From: a virus
Reading direction: 5' to 3' (one strand)
IMG/VR virus record: IMGVR_UViG_3300044568_002024
Span: 1-64,000 of that record
DNA length: 64,000 nt
Shown here: positions 51,911-60,367 of the stretch, piece after piece
How positions within the stretch are numbered: the first letter of the stretch is position 1
How the letters are laid out: every line of letters starts with the position of its first letter
Notes under the pieces: generated by a model
Told to the model about the DNA's origin: nothing
The model's database searches: none
The model's input: only the letters and a program-made list of their open reading frames with translations
Program-made: the position numbers and the translations under genes

Positions 51911-53074
51911 TCATTCAAATGCTTTACTACCAATCAACTTTACTATTTCTTCAAATACTTTTTCAGATTCTTTCATTTCATCAACTTTAATTTTGAATTT
52001 ATTCAAGTTGTGTTCTATCGCTTGGTCGAATGTTGATAGGTAAGCATCCCCTTTCTTTTTTCTAATAGTTCCAACCCAAAGAATTGCCTGTATCTCCAAT
52101 GGTTCCATGTTGAATCTTTCTGCAAGATCATGTGTCTTTTTTGAAAGATATTGGTAATTACTATTCTTTGCTAGTATCTTTCTTTTTTCTTCTGTATTCA
52201 AATGTGGATAGAAGAATGTTGCCATCCAAATGTCCATTGTAACGGGCATCCAACCTGTTTCTGTTTTGTATGTTGGATCCAAAAGATTAAGACAGAATGA
52301 TAATATCTTCTCGGATGATATAACTTTCGTGTCCATCAATGCTCCAGTGTCTTGTCTAATGTGTCTACCTAATTCTTGTGCTAAGTCTGTCTTTTGAAAT
52401 TGATAACCCTTTTCTTTGTACAGTTTCAATGTTCTTAATATGTTTGGCAAAACAGTTGGAAGACTTTTGTTACCCTTAATCATTCCCTTAACGGTTGCTA
52501 AATTCTTAAATTCATTTCTTTGTTTTATACTTTGATACAATTCAGAACTTGACATTTGTATCATTCTTAATAATTGTGCTTCTGTTTTTGGATCAGAAAG
52601 GTCTCTTTTTATTCCAGTATAAACTTGTGATGCAAGTTTGAAGTTATCTGATAGTCTTGAAAATGATGCAAAAATTCCTAAGAGAAGAAGAAACAAACAA
52701 CCATCTGATTCTTCCATTGCTGATAGAATTTTTGTATTCATTTCTTCATACCATTTTTTTGCTGCTAATCCCAAGTCCACGATTTCTTCAACTCCATCAA
52801 AAACGGATTTGTCTATCTTCAAAACATACCCACCTTCTTCTAATTCTGCAGATGTCATTTGTAGATATTTTGGTTTTTCTTTTTCTTCCAATTCCATTTC
52901 AACAAATGGTGTAACATCTGCACCAACTTGTTTAGCGAAATCATTTAAGTCTTGAAATTCCTTTGCATCCAATTCAAAACCAACTTCACCACCTTCAAAC
53001 ATTAGAGTGAAACGTTTTTTTCTTTGTTGCAAAGGTGTTAATTTTTCTTCAATGAGTTTTTTTAATCGTATCAT
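51911..53074 (-). CDS. cargo-type protein with DUF7178-like C-terminal domain (tentative)
   Basis: 387 residues. The start MIRLKKLIEEKL is a version of the shared leader with an IEE site near residue 9. Residues 230-350 (EKILSFCLNLLDP, VTMDIWMATFFYP, YQYLSKKTHDLAERFNMEPLEIQAILWVGTIRKKK) have the pattern NLL...VTIDxWMAR...QAIxW known from phage proteins I associate with DUF7178, of unknown function. A hydrophobic stretch CLFLLLLGIFASF lies near 125. It overlaps the repeat protein gene by four bases. Confidence 0.5.
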   Translation of the reverse strand: MIRLKKLIEEKLTPLQQRKKRFTLMFEGGEVGFELDAKEFQDLNDFAKQVGADVTPFVEMELEEKEKPKYLQMTSAELEEGGYVLKIDKSVFDGVEEIVDLGLAAKKWYEEMNTKILSAMEESDGCLFLLLLGIFASFSRLSDNFKLASQVYTGIKRDLSDPKTEAQLLRMIQMSSSELYQSIKQRNEFKNLATVKGMIKGNKSLPTVLPNILRTLKLYKEKGYQFQKTDLAQELGRHIRQDTGALMDTKVISSEKILSFCLNLLDPTYKTETGWMPVTMDIWMATFFYPHLNTEEKRKILAKNSNYQYLSKKTHDLAERFNMEPLEIQAILWVGTIRKKKGDAYLSTFDQAIEHNLNKFKIKVDEMKESEKVFEEIVKLIGSKAFE

Positions 53075-53517
53075 TCTATTATCCTTATCATATTTTTGGT
53101 GTATAAATAAACTGCAGCTGCAGCTCCTGCCATTTTTGCATCTGTTCTTTCCCTCTTAGCAACAATAACAGTTGCCAATATATCACCAGATGGTGAACGC
53201 CCTTCTCTAACTCTATTTGATGTATCTATGTTGGCTATAACTTTTCCAGTTGTACTTTCTCCCAATCTAACGAATGGTGTAACAAATCTTGCAAGTATTC
53301 TTCCAGATGGTGACCGTCCTAATCTAATTTTATCTCGGTCTATTGTGAGTAGTATATCACCAGATGGTGAACGTCCTTCTCGTATTGAGTTTTCATTAAA
53401 GTTTAAGAATATGTTTCCAGATGGAGACCTACCTAACTTTATTACATTGGCAACTGGAGTGTTTATGTTGAACCCCAAACCAAATACTTCATTTAATATG
53501 TCTTTTAATTTAATCAT
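53071..53517 (-). CDS. cargo-type protein built of five GRSPSG repeats
   Basis: 148 residues from the ATG at 53517, which has ccggaaa upstream; a start at 53532 is also open. The leader MIKLKDILNE carries an LNE site. Residues 28-125 consist of five tandem repeats of about 20 residues with the core (L/E)GRSPSGxIL; the fourth is degenerate (GESTTGKV). The C-terminus has an alanine-rich segment KMAGAAAAVYLYTKN. The repeat recalls small beta-propeller or 'beta flower' sequences with a G-x-x-x-G-x-(I/V) turn. Function unknown. Confidence 0.6.
   Translation of the reverse strand: MIKLKDILNEVFGLGFNINTPVANVIKLGRSPSGNIFLNFNENSIREGRSPSGDILLTIDRDKIRLGRSPSGRILARFVTPFVRLGESTTGKVIANIDTSNRVREGRSPSGDILATVIVAKRERTDAKMAGAAAAVYLYTKNMIRIIE
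53148..53440 (-). repeat. five in-frame ~60-bp coding repeats
   Basis: The plus strand repeats the word ccagatggtga (with small changes) near 53188, 53303, 53360 and, weaker, 53417; these encode the GRSPSG core. The spacing of about 57-60 bases (about 115 across the degenerate unit) and the protein-level variation show coding repeats, not a CRISPR array. Confidence 0.6.
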
Positions 53518-54295
53518 ATTTTTCCGGATCAATGTATGGTATTCCTAAATCCAAATGAAACTGTTTGTCTGATGCTTTATATGATTCCTGTGTTTCGTCA
53601 TTGAAGTCGGTTGTGTATTGCCAGTTCCAAAATAAATTATCTGGTGTATCAAATCCGAATGCACCCAACACACTTTTTTGAACTACGGTTACATTTGCAC
53701 CGTTCCAATTTTGTCCTATACAAATAAAACCCGCTTGTTTATCTTTCAGTAAATTTTCTTCACCTAGTGTTGTATGTCTGTTTTCTATCCAAGTCAATCT
53801 CTCTATCAGTTTTTGATATTCCGCATTTGTTTGTCCCCAACGGATAGATGCAAAGAAAATAACTATATCTGCTTTGAATAGTTCTTTACTCACCATCCAT
53901 AATTGATCTTCTTTATCATTTACTGATGCCCAGCATCTGTGATGTCCTGTTGGATTTTTCTTCTTGTCCTTTAATACGGAATCTATAACACCACAAGTAT
54001 TACCTGTTTTATGTGATACATTGCCTTCACATGGGTATATTTTCACTTGTGGTATATCAATCCATTCTGATTTGTTTGGTATCTGTTCTTTGATGAATAA
54101 GGCAAGTTCTGTTGATTTTGGCAATTCTAATTCAACACCACCTGCGGAATACTCCGTGTTAAACGGGTATCGTGTTGATGTTGTTAAAAACAAAACACGT
54201 TTCGATGGTTGTAGTGATAGATATGATATGGTATCACTAACCACACCAGATATGTCTCTACGTTTTAGTAACGATGCTAAAGATGGTATTGCCAT
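53510..54295 (-). CDS. flavodoxin / NADPH-dependent FMN reductase-like protein
   Basis: 261 residues. LFLTTSTRYPF (about 36-46) is the FMN phosphate loop (T/S-x-T-x-x). ADIVIFFASIRWGQTNAEYQKLIERLTWIENR (about 140-171) matches the family's P-x-Y-x-G-S-x-S...KxFIDR segment. It would bind FMN and shuttle electrons, perhaps from NADPH. The N-terminal 30 residues (MAIPSLASLLKRRDIS) are extra. The ATG has no ribosome site, but an ATATTTATA motif lies 33 bases upstream. It overlaps the repeat protein gene by eight bases. Confidence 0.7.
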   Translation of the reverse strand: MAIPSLASLLKRRDISGVVSDTISYLSLQPSKRVLFLTTSTRYPFNTEYSAGGVELELPKSTELALFIKEQIPNKSEWIDIPQVKIYPCEGNVSHKTGNTCGVIDSVLKDKKKNPTGHHRCWASVNDKEDQLWMVSKELFKADIVIFFASIRWGQTNAEYQKLIERLTWIENRHTTLGEENLLKDKQAGFICIGQNWNGANVTVVQKSVLGAFGFDTPDNLFWNWQYTTDFNDETQESYKASDKQFHLDLGIPYIDPEKYD

Positions 54296-54327
54296 TTTAT
54301 CAAATTAAAGTTTAGAAAAATACTAAC

Positions 54328-54336
54328 TATAAATAT
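54328..54336 (-). promoter_or_regulatory. candidate late promoter motif ATATTTATA
   Basis: On the minus strand, ATATTTATA 33 bases before the ATG at 54295, just after the groEL terminator. The orientation is the same relative to transcription as on the plus strand. Confidence 0.5.
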
Positions 54337-54345
54337 ATGCTAAAA

Positions 54346-54377
54346 AAAATCCCACCCAAAAAAATGAGTGGGATTTT
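54346..54377 (-). terminator. groEL terminator
   Basis: GTGGGATTTT and AAAATCCCAC arms (54368-54377 and 54346-54355) form a 10-bp stem; on the minus strand it runs into seven or eight T. It lies 7 bases past the groEL stop. Confidence 0.85.
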
Positions 54378-54383
54378 TCAAAA

Positions 54384-56371
<1,988 letters not shown>

Positions 56372-56398
56372 AAAACCTCCAAATTAAATTTGTATAAA

Positions 56399-57097
56399 TT
56401 AACTTTCCGATTCGGATTCTTCATCCCAATCGAAAAACTTTTCTTGTTCTTCTTTTTTCTTTTCTTCTTGTTGTCTGATTCTTTCTTCTAATCTTCTACG
56501 GTATCTGCCGTCTCTTGGGCGTTTCTCGCCATACCACGGTGTCTTTGATACTGTTCCATATGTCCATCCTTGATATGATGTTGATGGTGTTCTTACAAGA
56601 TTGAAGTAACAATTAAAACACAACAAACGAAGATTCTCTAAACGAGTATTCCGCCAGTTGTTATCTATGAAGTCTATCAGTAGTGGATAGTTCCCATCAG
56701 TCATTCTTGGTTCATCCCAACCACACGCCGCACATGAACACGGAATCCATCCTGACAGTAATAATCGCTTTCGTAACTTTCTTGAATCGTATGCAGGATG
56801 TTTACCATCAAGTATATCCTCTAACTTTTCTTTGTAACCTTTGTTACAATCAAATGATTTACCATTCCACTTGTCATCTTTCTTTTCTCTTGTTAGTGGA
56901 ATACCAATCTTTGAATGTAGTTCAAATAATGTTTTGCCTGTTTCGGAATCAATATGTTGCTTAGCCCACTTCTTATATGTGCGATAATCTACTTTTAGAA
57001 ATCTGGAAGCATCTTTATTACCGAAACTATTTTGCATTGCATAACGGATTTGTGCTTCCGTTAATATCAAAGGTGGTCTACCCTTTTTTCCATTCAT
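56399..57097 (-). CDS. HNH-like zinc protein with N-terminal helix-turn-helix
   Basis: 232 residues. Residues 1-50 (GRPPLILTEAQIRYAMQNSFGNKDASRFLKVDYRTYKKW) look like a helix-turn-helix. Residues 118-165 have the two zinc pairs of an HNH domain, CAACGW and CFNCY, around LLIDFIDNNWRNTRLENLRLL. The first catalytic histidine (LELHHIDG in active enzymes) is not present, so cleavage is doubtful. The C-terminus is highly charged (EERIRQQEEKKKEEQEK). Relatives occur in T4-like phages. It may bind DNA as a regulator or be a decayed homing nuclease. It leads the groES-groEL unit. Confidence 0.6.
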   Translation of the reverse strand: MNGKKGRPPLILTEAQIRYAMQNSFGNKDASRFLKVDYRTYKKWAKQHIDSETGKTLFELHSKIGIPLTREKKDDKWNGKSFDCNKGYKEKLEDILDGKHPAYDSRKLRKRLLLSGWIPCSCAACGWDEPRMTDGNYPLLIDFIDNNWRNTRLENLRLLCFNCYFNLVRTPSTSYQGWTYGTVSKTPWYGEKRPRDGRYRRRLEERIRQQEEKKKEEQEKFFDWDEESESES

Positions 57098-57131
57098 AAC
57101 ATACTATCTCATAACACTAAAACATTGTAGA

Positions 57132-57140
57132 TATAAATAT
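57132..57140 (-). promoter_or_regulatory. candidate late promoter motif ATATTTATA
   Basis: Minus-strand ATATTTATA, 35 bases before the HNH-like ATG at 57097. Together with the host-type promoter just upstream it would give the HNH-groES-groEL unit both early and late expression. Confidence 0.5.
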
Positions 57141-57164
57141 GGTATAATATATCAAAACCACAAA

Positions 57165-57196
57165 CAAATATACAAAAACTTTTGGTAACAAACAAG
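57165..57196 (-). promoter_or_regulatory. Bacteroidota-type promoter for HNH-groES-groEL
   Basis: On the minus strand a perfect TATATTTG (57172 to 57165), with CTTG 20 bases upstream or TTTG 16 bases upstream. It lies 68 bases before the ATG. Confidence 0.55.
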
Positions 57197-57207
57197 CAAA
57201 AATAAAA

Positions 57208-57229
57208 AAGGTGAGTATAAACTCACCTT
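57208..57229 (-). terminator. terminator after the CHAP endolysin
   Basis: AAGGTGAGT and ACTCACCTT (57208-57216, 57221-57229) form a 9-bp stem with loop ATAA. On the minus strand TTTTTTATTTTT follows. It ends the holin-endolysin unit. Confidence 0.85.
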
Positions 57230-57233
57230 AATT

Positions 57234-57815
57234 TTATCGTTGGTCTAACAGAGCAAAGTCTGTTATTCGGAAATGGTTATATGGATTAATTGTTCTCTTA
57301 CGATACCATACGCCCCCACCATCCCATTCTCTACCGCTTTTACCGGAAGATGTATTACCTTCAATGGTAGTTCCACCTTTCCCTTTCCATTTATCAACGA
57401 ACCCAACATGACCAAACATTGTTGTTCCTCTACGCCAAACCACTACGGTTCCCATAGGAATGTCCATGTTTGAGTTCACAACTTTCGTAGCACGGATTGT
57501 CTTGTTCTTCGTAATGAAGTGTCTGGCTAAACCAGAACGAACACGCATAGACTTTATCTTAGCACTATCAAGACAGAATGAAACGAATGCTCCACACCAT
57601 TGATTACCGGGTCTCAATCCAACTGATTTTAGAAATCTGTTTACCCAATAACCGCTGTTGTTTCCTTCCTCTTTCGTTCCAACGAATCCGTAAGCAATGT
57701 TTCTAACCCTTTCACCGTCTGTCTGTTCAACTGTTTGAGAAGCAGAGAGCAGCGGTAAGGATGTTAGCAAACAACCAAATAGCGTAAGCAATAGGATTTT
57801 CTGAAAGTATCTCAC
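57234..57815 (-). CDS. CHAP-domain endolysin with signal peptide
   Basis: 193 residues. A signal peptide or SAR-type segment covers about 1-26 (KILLLTLFGCLLTSLPLLSASQ), with LFGC as a possible lipobox. The CHAP/NlpC-like core has C74 in NQWCGAFVSF and H136 in FGHVGFVDKW, followed by TIEGNTSSGK. It would cut peptide bonds in peptidoglycan. With its own export signal it can reach the periplasm through the Sec system, with the holin setting timing. It shares 89 bases with the end of the holin-like gene in another frame. Confidence 0.8.
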   Translation of the reverse strand: MRYFQKILLLTLFGCLLTSLPLLSASQTVEQTDGERVRNIAYGFVGTKEEGNNSGYWVNRFLKSVGLRPGNQWCGAFVSFCLDSAKIKSMRVRSGLARHFITKNKTIRATKVVNSNMDIPMGTVVVWRRGTTMFGHVGFVDKWKGKGGTTIEGNTSSGKSGREWDGGGVWYRKRTINPYNHFRITDFALLDQR

Positions 57816-57990
57816 GAGTCTTCACCTCCTTAATCAAGAATGAATCAACAAACCATGCAGCTCCAACGGCAAGTGCATACTTACTCAAACCAACAGCGAA
57901 TGTGCTGAAGTTACCATCCCCAAATGTTGCACCGATTGCTATTACGGATAAAACAAGTAATGGTATGAATGTGTTTAAGGTATCTAACAT
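57727..57990 (-). CDS. holin-like membrane protein
   Basis: 87 residues with three hydrophobic segments: about 8-24, 31-53 and 66-85. Only KEVKTREILSENP is polar between the last two. Size and topology fit a class I holin. It lies directly before the CHAP endolysin and overlaps its first 89 bases, the arrangement of a lysis cassette. A late-type motif lies upstream at 58029. Confidence 0.7.
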   Translation of the reverse strand: MLDTLNTFIPLLVLSVIAIGATFGDGNFSTFAVGLSKYALAVGAAWFVDSFLIKEVKTREILSENPIAYAIWLFANILTAALCFSNS

Positions 57991-58028
57991 GATATAACCT
58001 CATATAATAAATAAAACATAACTACCAT

Positions 58029-58037
58029 AATAAATAT
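58029..58037 (-). promoter_or_regulatory. candidate late promoter motif (ATATTTATT)
   Basis: Minus-strand CCCATATTTATT, one base off the ATATTTATA motif, about 39 bases before the holin ATG. It begins in the 3' arm of the upstream terminator, as at 1406-1440. Confidence 0.45.
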
Positions 58038-58065
58038 GGGTAGTGATTAAAAAACCACTACCCAT
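58036..58065 (-). terminator. hairpin after the tRNA gene
   Basis: ATGGGTAGTG (58036-58045) pairs with CACTACCCAT (58056-58065) over a 10-base loop, a perfect 10-bp stem seven bases past the tRNA on the minus strand. It probably ends the tRNA transcript. Confidence 0.7.
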
Positions 58066-58071
58066 TGCTTG

Positions 58072-58156
58072 TAGTCCGGGTGGGACTCGAACCCACACGA
58101 AGATTACTCCTCTCAGGATTTTAAGTCCTGTGCGTCTGCCATTTCGCCACCGGACC
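58072..58156 (-). tRNA. tRNA-Leu (UAA)
   Basis: The 85-base minus-strand sequence folds as a class II tRNA. The acceptor arms GGTCCGG and CCGGACT pair with one G-U. The D arm is GGCGAAATGGCAGACGC. The anticodon stem CAGGA/TCCTG has loop CTTAAAA, giving anticodon UAA. A long variable arm is followed by T arm GTGGG-TTCGAGT-CCCAC and discriminator A. The 3' end reads CAA, not CCA, so CCA must be added. UUA is a likely frequent codon in this AT-rich genome, which gives a reason to carry it. Confidence 0.95.
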
Positions 58157-58160
58157 CAAA

Positions 58161-58490
58161 TCAAATCTTGTATACGAAATTGTAAAACTCTTTCTGTAAG
58201 TATTCTGGAAGTCTATTCGTTATCCTATCCTCAAACATATAAGGAAATAATTCCACAACGTTTTCAGTCTCACAATAAATTAACATTTGTTCCAACATTT
58301 GTTTCTTTGTCTTATGGTCGCGAATAAGATTGTTGAAATAGTCTCTCAAATCTTCTTCGGTGGTGGATCCAATAGAATCATTCTCATAGTATTCACGGTG
58401 TATAAAATTCTTTGCGTTCTGTAATAGTTTCAGTTGTGAATCACATTGGTCAATCCACTCTCTTATCATGTCTGTCGTTATGTCTCTCAT
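58161..58490 (-). CDS. small helical protein of unknown function
   Basis: 109 residues from the ATG at 58490, preceded by ggagaatgac. Highly helical and charged ([30 protein letters not shown]). It follows the membrane protein gene by one base and is just before the tRNA. No family was recognised. Confidence 0.5.
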   Translation of the reverse strand: MRDITTDMIREWIDQCDSQLKLLQNAKNFIHREYYENDSIGSTTEEDLRDYFNNLIRDHKTKKQMLEQMLIYCETENVVELFPYMFEDRITNRLPEYLQKEFYNFVYKI

Positions 58491-58491
58491 G

Positions 58492-58644
58492 TCATTCTCC
58501 AAATACTTCTAAGAAACCACGAATTGCGGATAGAAACTTTCCACCGATAAATAGAAACAGTACCGCATTTGCTAGACCCAAACCAATCAACCAATTTGTC
58601 ATGCGGTCGCCGCGGTTTTCCAGTATTGCCTTTGATTCTTTCAT
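58492..58644 (-). CDS. 50-residue single-pass membrane protein
   Basis: Starts at ATG 58644 (MKESKAILENRGDRM) with ggaaaata upstream. One hydrophobic segment at about 17-38 (NWLIGLGLANAVLFLFIGG) is followed by a basic/acidic tail. The gene fits exactly between its neighbours. Role unknown; small membrane proteins of this sort are common in early phage regions. Confidence 0.5.
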   Translation of the reverse strand: MKESKAILENRGDRMTNWLIGLGLANAVLFLFIGGKFLSAIRGFLEVFGE

Positions 58645-58645
58645 A

Positions 58646-58795
58646 TTATTTTCCTTTGTGATTGTGCTCGGTATGTTCCAACTTCAAACTTCGTTTGAGT
58701 TTGTCACACACCTCACCACTTACTTCTTTGAAAATATCATCCACAGTATCATCCCAATTAGGGCAGTATTCAACACAGTCAATCCAATTAACCAC
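58646..58795 (-). CDS. possible 49-residue cysteine-containing protein
   Basis: A GTG-started frame (VVNWIDCVEYCPNWDDTVDD, then IFKEVSGEVCDKLK) ends one base before the 58644 gene. It overlaps the membrane protein at 58720 by 76 bases, so only one may be real, or both may be. It fills what would otherwise be a 75-base gap. Evidence is weak. Confidence 0.3.
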   Translation of the reverse strand: MVNWIDCVEYCPNWDDTVDDIFKEVSGEVCDKLKRSLKLEHTEHNHKGK

Positions 58796-58875
58796 AACAC
58801 AGTGTCCATCAACAGGTCAACAGTTCTTGGACTATCCTCTGTCCACACTCTCGGTTTACCTTTGAACGTCATCAT
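58720..58875 (-). CDS. 51-residue membrane protein
   Basis: Starts at 58875, overlapping the stop of the upstream gene (GCATGATG). A polar start (MMTFKGKPRVWTEDSPRT) is followed by one long hydrophobic stretch of about 30 residues (LLMDTVLWLIGLTVLNTALI and on) and ends FSKK. The overlap and composition support it. Function unknown. Confidence 0.45.
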   Translation of the reverse strand: MMTFKGKPRVWTEDSPRTVDLLMDTVLWLIGLTVLNTALIGMILWMIFSKK

Positions 58876-59009
58876 GCGAATACCTCGTCTAACACACATT
58901 CAAATACAAAGTCTGTTCCGTATTCTGCATTCTCCATAGCCAATTCATGTGATGAATAAACACCACGAATCTCACAGAAACTTTGGTTGTAAAGCACATA
59001 GACTTTCAT
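58872..59009 (-). CDS. 45-residue protein of unknown function
   Basis: MKVYVLYNQSFCEIRGVYSS begins after an excellent aaggaggcaccg ribosome site at ATG 59009. The opening looks like a small beta-strand pair, then HELAMENAEYGTDFVFECVL. Short proteins of this look are common in T4-like early regions. It overlaps both neighbours. Confidence 0.5.
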   Translation of the reverse strand: MKVYVLYNQSFCEIRGVYSSHELAMENAEYGTDFVFECVLDEVFA

Positions 59010-59179
59010 CGGTGCCTCCTTAAAATATGTTTAATAAATTCCCAATCCGTGTGGGTTTGATTACCACCACTACGCCGTGTGTTCCAACGGATGCGAACAC
59101 GATTTATCCAATCAATGAAACTTGTTACACCCAAGACAAGTGCAATCGTGAGTAAAACGGATGCGATGATTTCACTCAT
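59006..59179 (-). CDS. 57-residue single-pass membrane protein
   Basis: From ATG 59179 (ttggagttatacct upstream) MSEIIASVLLTIALVLGVTSFIDWINRVRIRWNTRRSG: one hydrophobic segment, then a strongly basic tail (positive-inside). It overlaps both neighbouring genes by four bases. Function unknown. Confidence 0.5.
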   Translation of the reverse strand: MSEIIASVLLTIALVLGVTSFIDWINRVRIRWNTRRSGGNQTHTDWEFIKHILRRHR

Positions 59180-59367
59180 AGGTATAACTCCAATACACCG
59201 GATGCAAGAGCAGACCATAGGGCATACTTACAAATATCCGCGTGTAACCAAGCGGCGTCACGAGACCATAACAATTTACGGTTTATGTGGTAGATAATCA
59301 TTAGTACGGTAGCGGAGACACCCGCCCATGCTGCGATAAAGAGTAAGGTGAATGTTAGATATTCCAT
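59176..59367 (-). CDS. 63-residue membrane protein
   Basis: Two hydrophobic segments: about 3-27 (LTFTLLFIAAWAGVSATVLMII) and about 46-62. Start ATG 59367 follows aaggaatcat. No family was recognised. It belongs to a run of three small membrane proteins. Confidence 0.5.
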   Translation of the reverse strand: MEYLTFTLLFIAAWAGVSATVLMIIYHINRKLLWSRDAAWLHADICKYALWSALASGVLELYL

Positions 59368-59378
59368 TATATGATTCC

Positions 59379-59591
59379 TTATTGATTGGTGATAAACCCA
59401 ATGGGCTTGGGTGCAAAATGTTCTTGAAGCACTTGTTGAGCAGAGATAAGACTTCCATCATCGTCACGGACAAAGAGCTGTGGTCTATCGGCTTCCGGAA
59501 GACCTTCAATGATTCTCGCCATCGTTTGATTAAAGGAACGACCGGAGAGCTTTGACAGGCCGATAAGATATTCGAGACTTGGGTTAAACAT
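59379..59591 (-). CDS. 70-residue protein of unknown function
   Basis: The start at 59591 was chosen because it overlaps the end of the upstream gene and has aggtaatc upstream; a longer frame to 59693 would lie inside that gene. MFNPSLEYLIGLSKLSGRSFNQTMARIIEGLP is helical with a short RHH-like look (SFNQTMARII). A role in DNA binding is only a possibility. Confidence 0.5.
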   Translation of the reverse strand: MFNPSLEYLIGLSKLSGRSFNQTMARIIEGLPEADRPQLFVRDDDGSLISAQQVLQEHFAPKPIGFITNQ

Positions 59592-59865
59592 GATTACCTC
59601 GGCCATCGGTTGCGGTTCCGTCATCGTTGTACGACCATGAATCATCAGATGGTTCTTCGTTCTCATGTTCGGGTTCCACAAAGTATTCGTCATACAATAC
59701 TCTCAGGACTTCATCATCGGTGTAAGCATATCCACCGAATCCATATTCCAATACCTCACGCCAATCGGGTAGTATATCATTGTCCAATTCAAAGTCAATG
59801 ATAGCATCCACTATCTCTTGTCTTGTGTAGCCATGATGAAAGATTGTTTCTTCATTGTGTGTCAT
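59584..59865 (-). CDS. acidic protein of unknown function
   Basis: 93 residues, strongly acidic: REVLEYGFGGYAYTDDEVLRVLYDEYFVEPEHENEEPSDD. Small acidic proteins in early phage regions are sometimes DNA mimics or host-enzyme inhibitors, but nothing specific is seen. It overlaps both neighbours by four to eight bases. Confidence 0.5.
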   Translation of the reverse strand: MTHNEETIFHHGYTRQEIVDAIIDFELDNDILPDWREVLEYGFGGYAYTDDEVLRVLYDEYFVEPEHENEEPSDDSWSYNDDGTATDGRGNHV

Positions 59866-60104
59866 TGGTCTGTCTCCTTATTTACGGGTTGGTCAATTCT
59901 GATACTGTCAAAAACAAGTCTGTGAAATTCTGTCCAACGGGCACCACAACCACATTCCATTTCATAGAAATAAAACTCGTCACCGATACCACTATCAAGA
60001 TGATCTATGAACGCATCCGAATGACATTCTGGACATTCATTTTCCTTTATGAAATAACCTTTGTATTTCTGTCCAACATCGTAGTATTCTTCAATCCAAT
60101 CCAT
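59862..60104 (-). CDS. small zinc-ribbon-like protein
   Basis: 80 residues with CPECHSD (24-30) and CGCGARW (about 51-57), which can form one zinc site. It starts at 60104, 23 bases after a host-type -7 element. Possibly nucleic-acid binding. Followed by overlapping acidic protein gene. Confidence 0.55.
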   Translation of the reverse strand: MDWIEEYYDVGQKYKGYFIKENECPECHSDAFIDHLDSGIGDEFYFYEMECGCGARWTEFHRLVFDSIRIDQPVNKETDQ

Positions 60105-60126
60105 TGAGTTATCCTTTATTGATATA

Positions 60127-60158
60127 CAAATATACGGAATTAGTTTGAGACTACCAAA
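60127..60158 (-). promoter_or_regulatory. Bacteroidota-type promoter
   Basis: On the minus strand TTTG (60158 to 60155), 20 bases, then a perfect TATATTTG (60134 to 60127). It lies over the end of the 60140 gene and drives the zinc-ribbon gene and the small genes downstream. Confidence 0.75.
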
Positions 60159-60367
60159 GGATTTTTTACTTTGTTAGTTGGCGTCCGAAGAGCAAGTCTG
60201 TATGTGTCCATTGGGATTGCGGTCACATTACGGACATCCTGCAAGTTTGTGTTGAATACCGCATCCTCTTCGGCGTCTCTCTCACAAGATGCCCAAGTTG
60301 CATAGGTAAACAGTTCTTGGTGGTCATCTTCAAGTATGACCATCCATTCTTGATAGGTATTTATCAT
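60140..60367 (-). CDS. 75-residue protein of unknown function
   Basis: MINTYQEWMVILEDDHQELFTYATWASCERDAEEDAVFNTNLQDV is a short alpha/beta sequence. It overlaps the upstream gene by four bases and its end overlaps the next promoter. No family was recognised. Confidence 0.5.
   Translation of the reverse strand: MINTYQEWMVILEDDHQELFTYATWASCERDAEEDAVFNTNLQDVRNVTAIPMDTYRLALRTPTNKVKNPLVVSN

Noticed and set aside
52638-52955. Plus-strand frame opposite the 51911 gene
   Set aside because: Antisense shadow; the minus-strand protein has a leader, domain pattern and overlap with its neighbour.
53148-53440. Regularly spaced repeats that could be taken for a CRISPR array
   Set aside because: They are in frame, of about 60 bases with degenerate units, and encode the GRSPSG protein repeats; there is no constant spacer/repeat alternation and no cas gene.
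58043-58327. Plus-strand frame covering the tRNA
   Set aside because: It crosses a well-formed tRNA-Leu gene on the other strand and has no ribosome site or family.
59823-60107. Plus-strand frame over the zinc-ribbon gene
   Set aside because: Antisense shadow of three consistent minus-strand genes with a host-type promoter.
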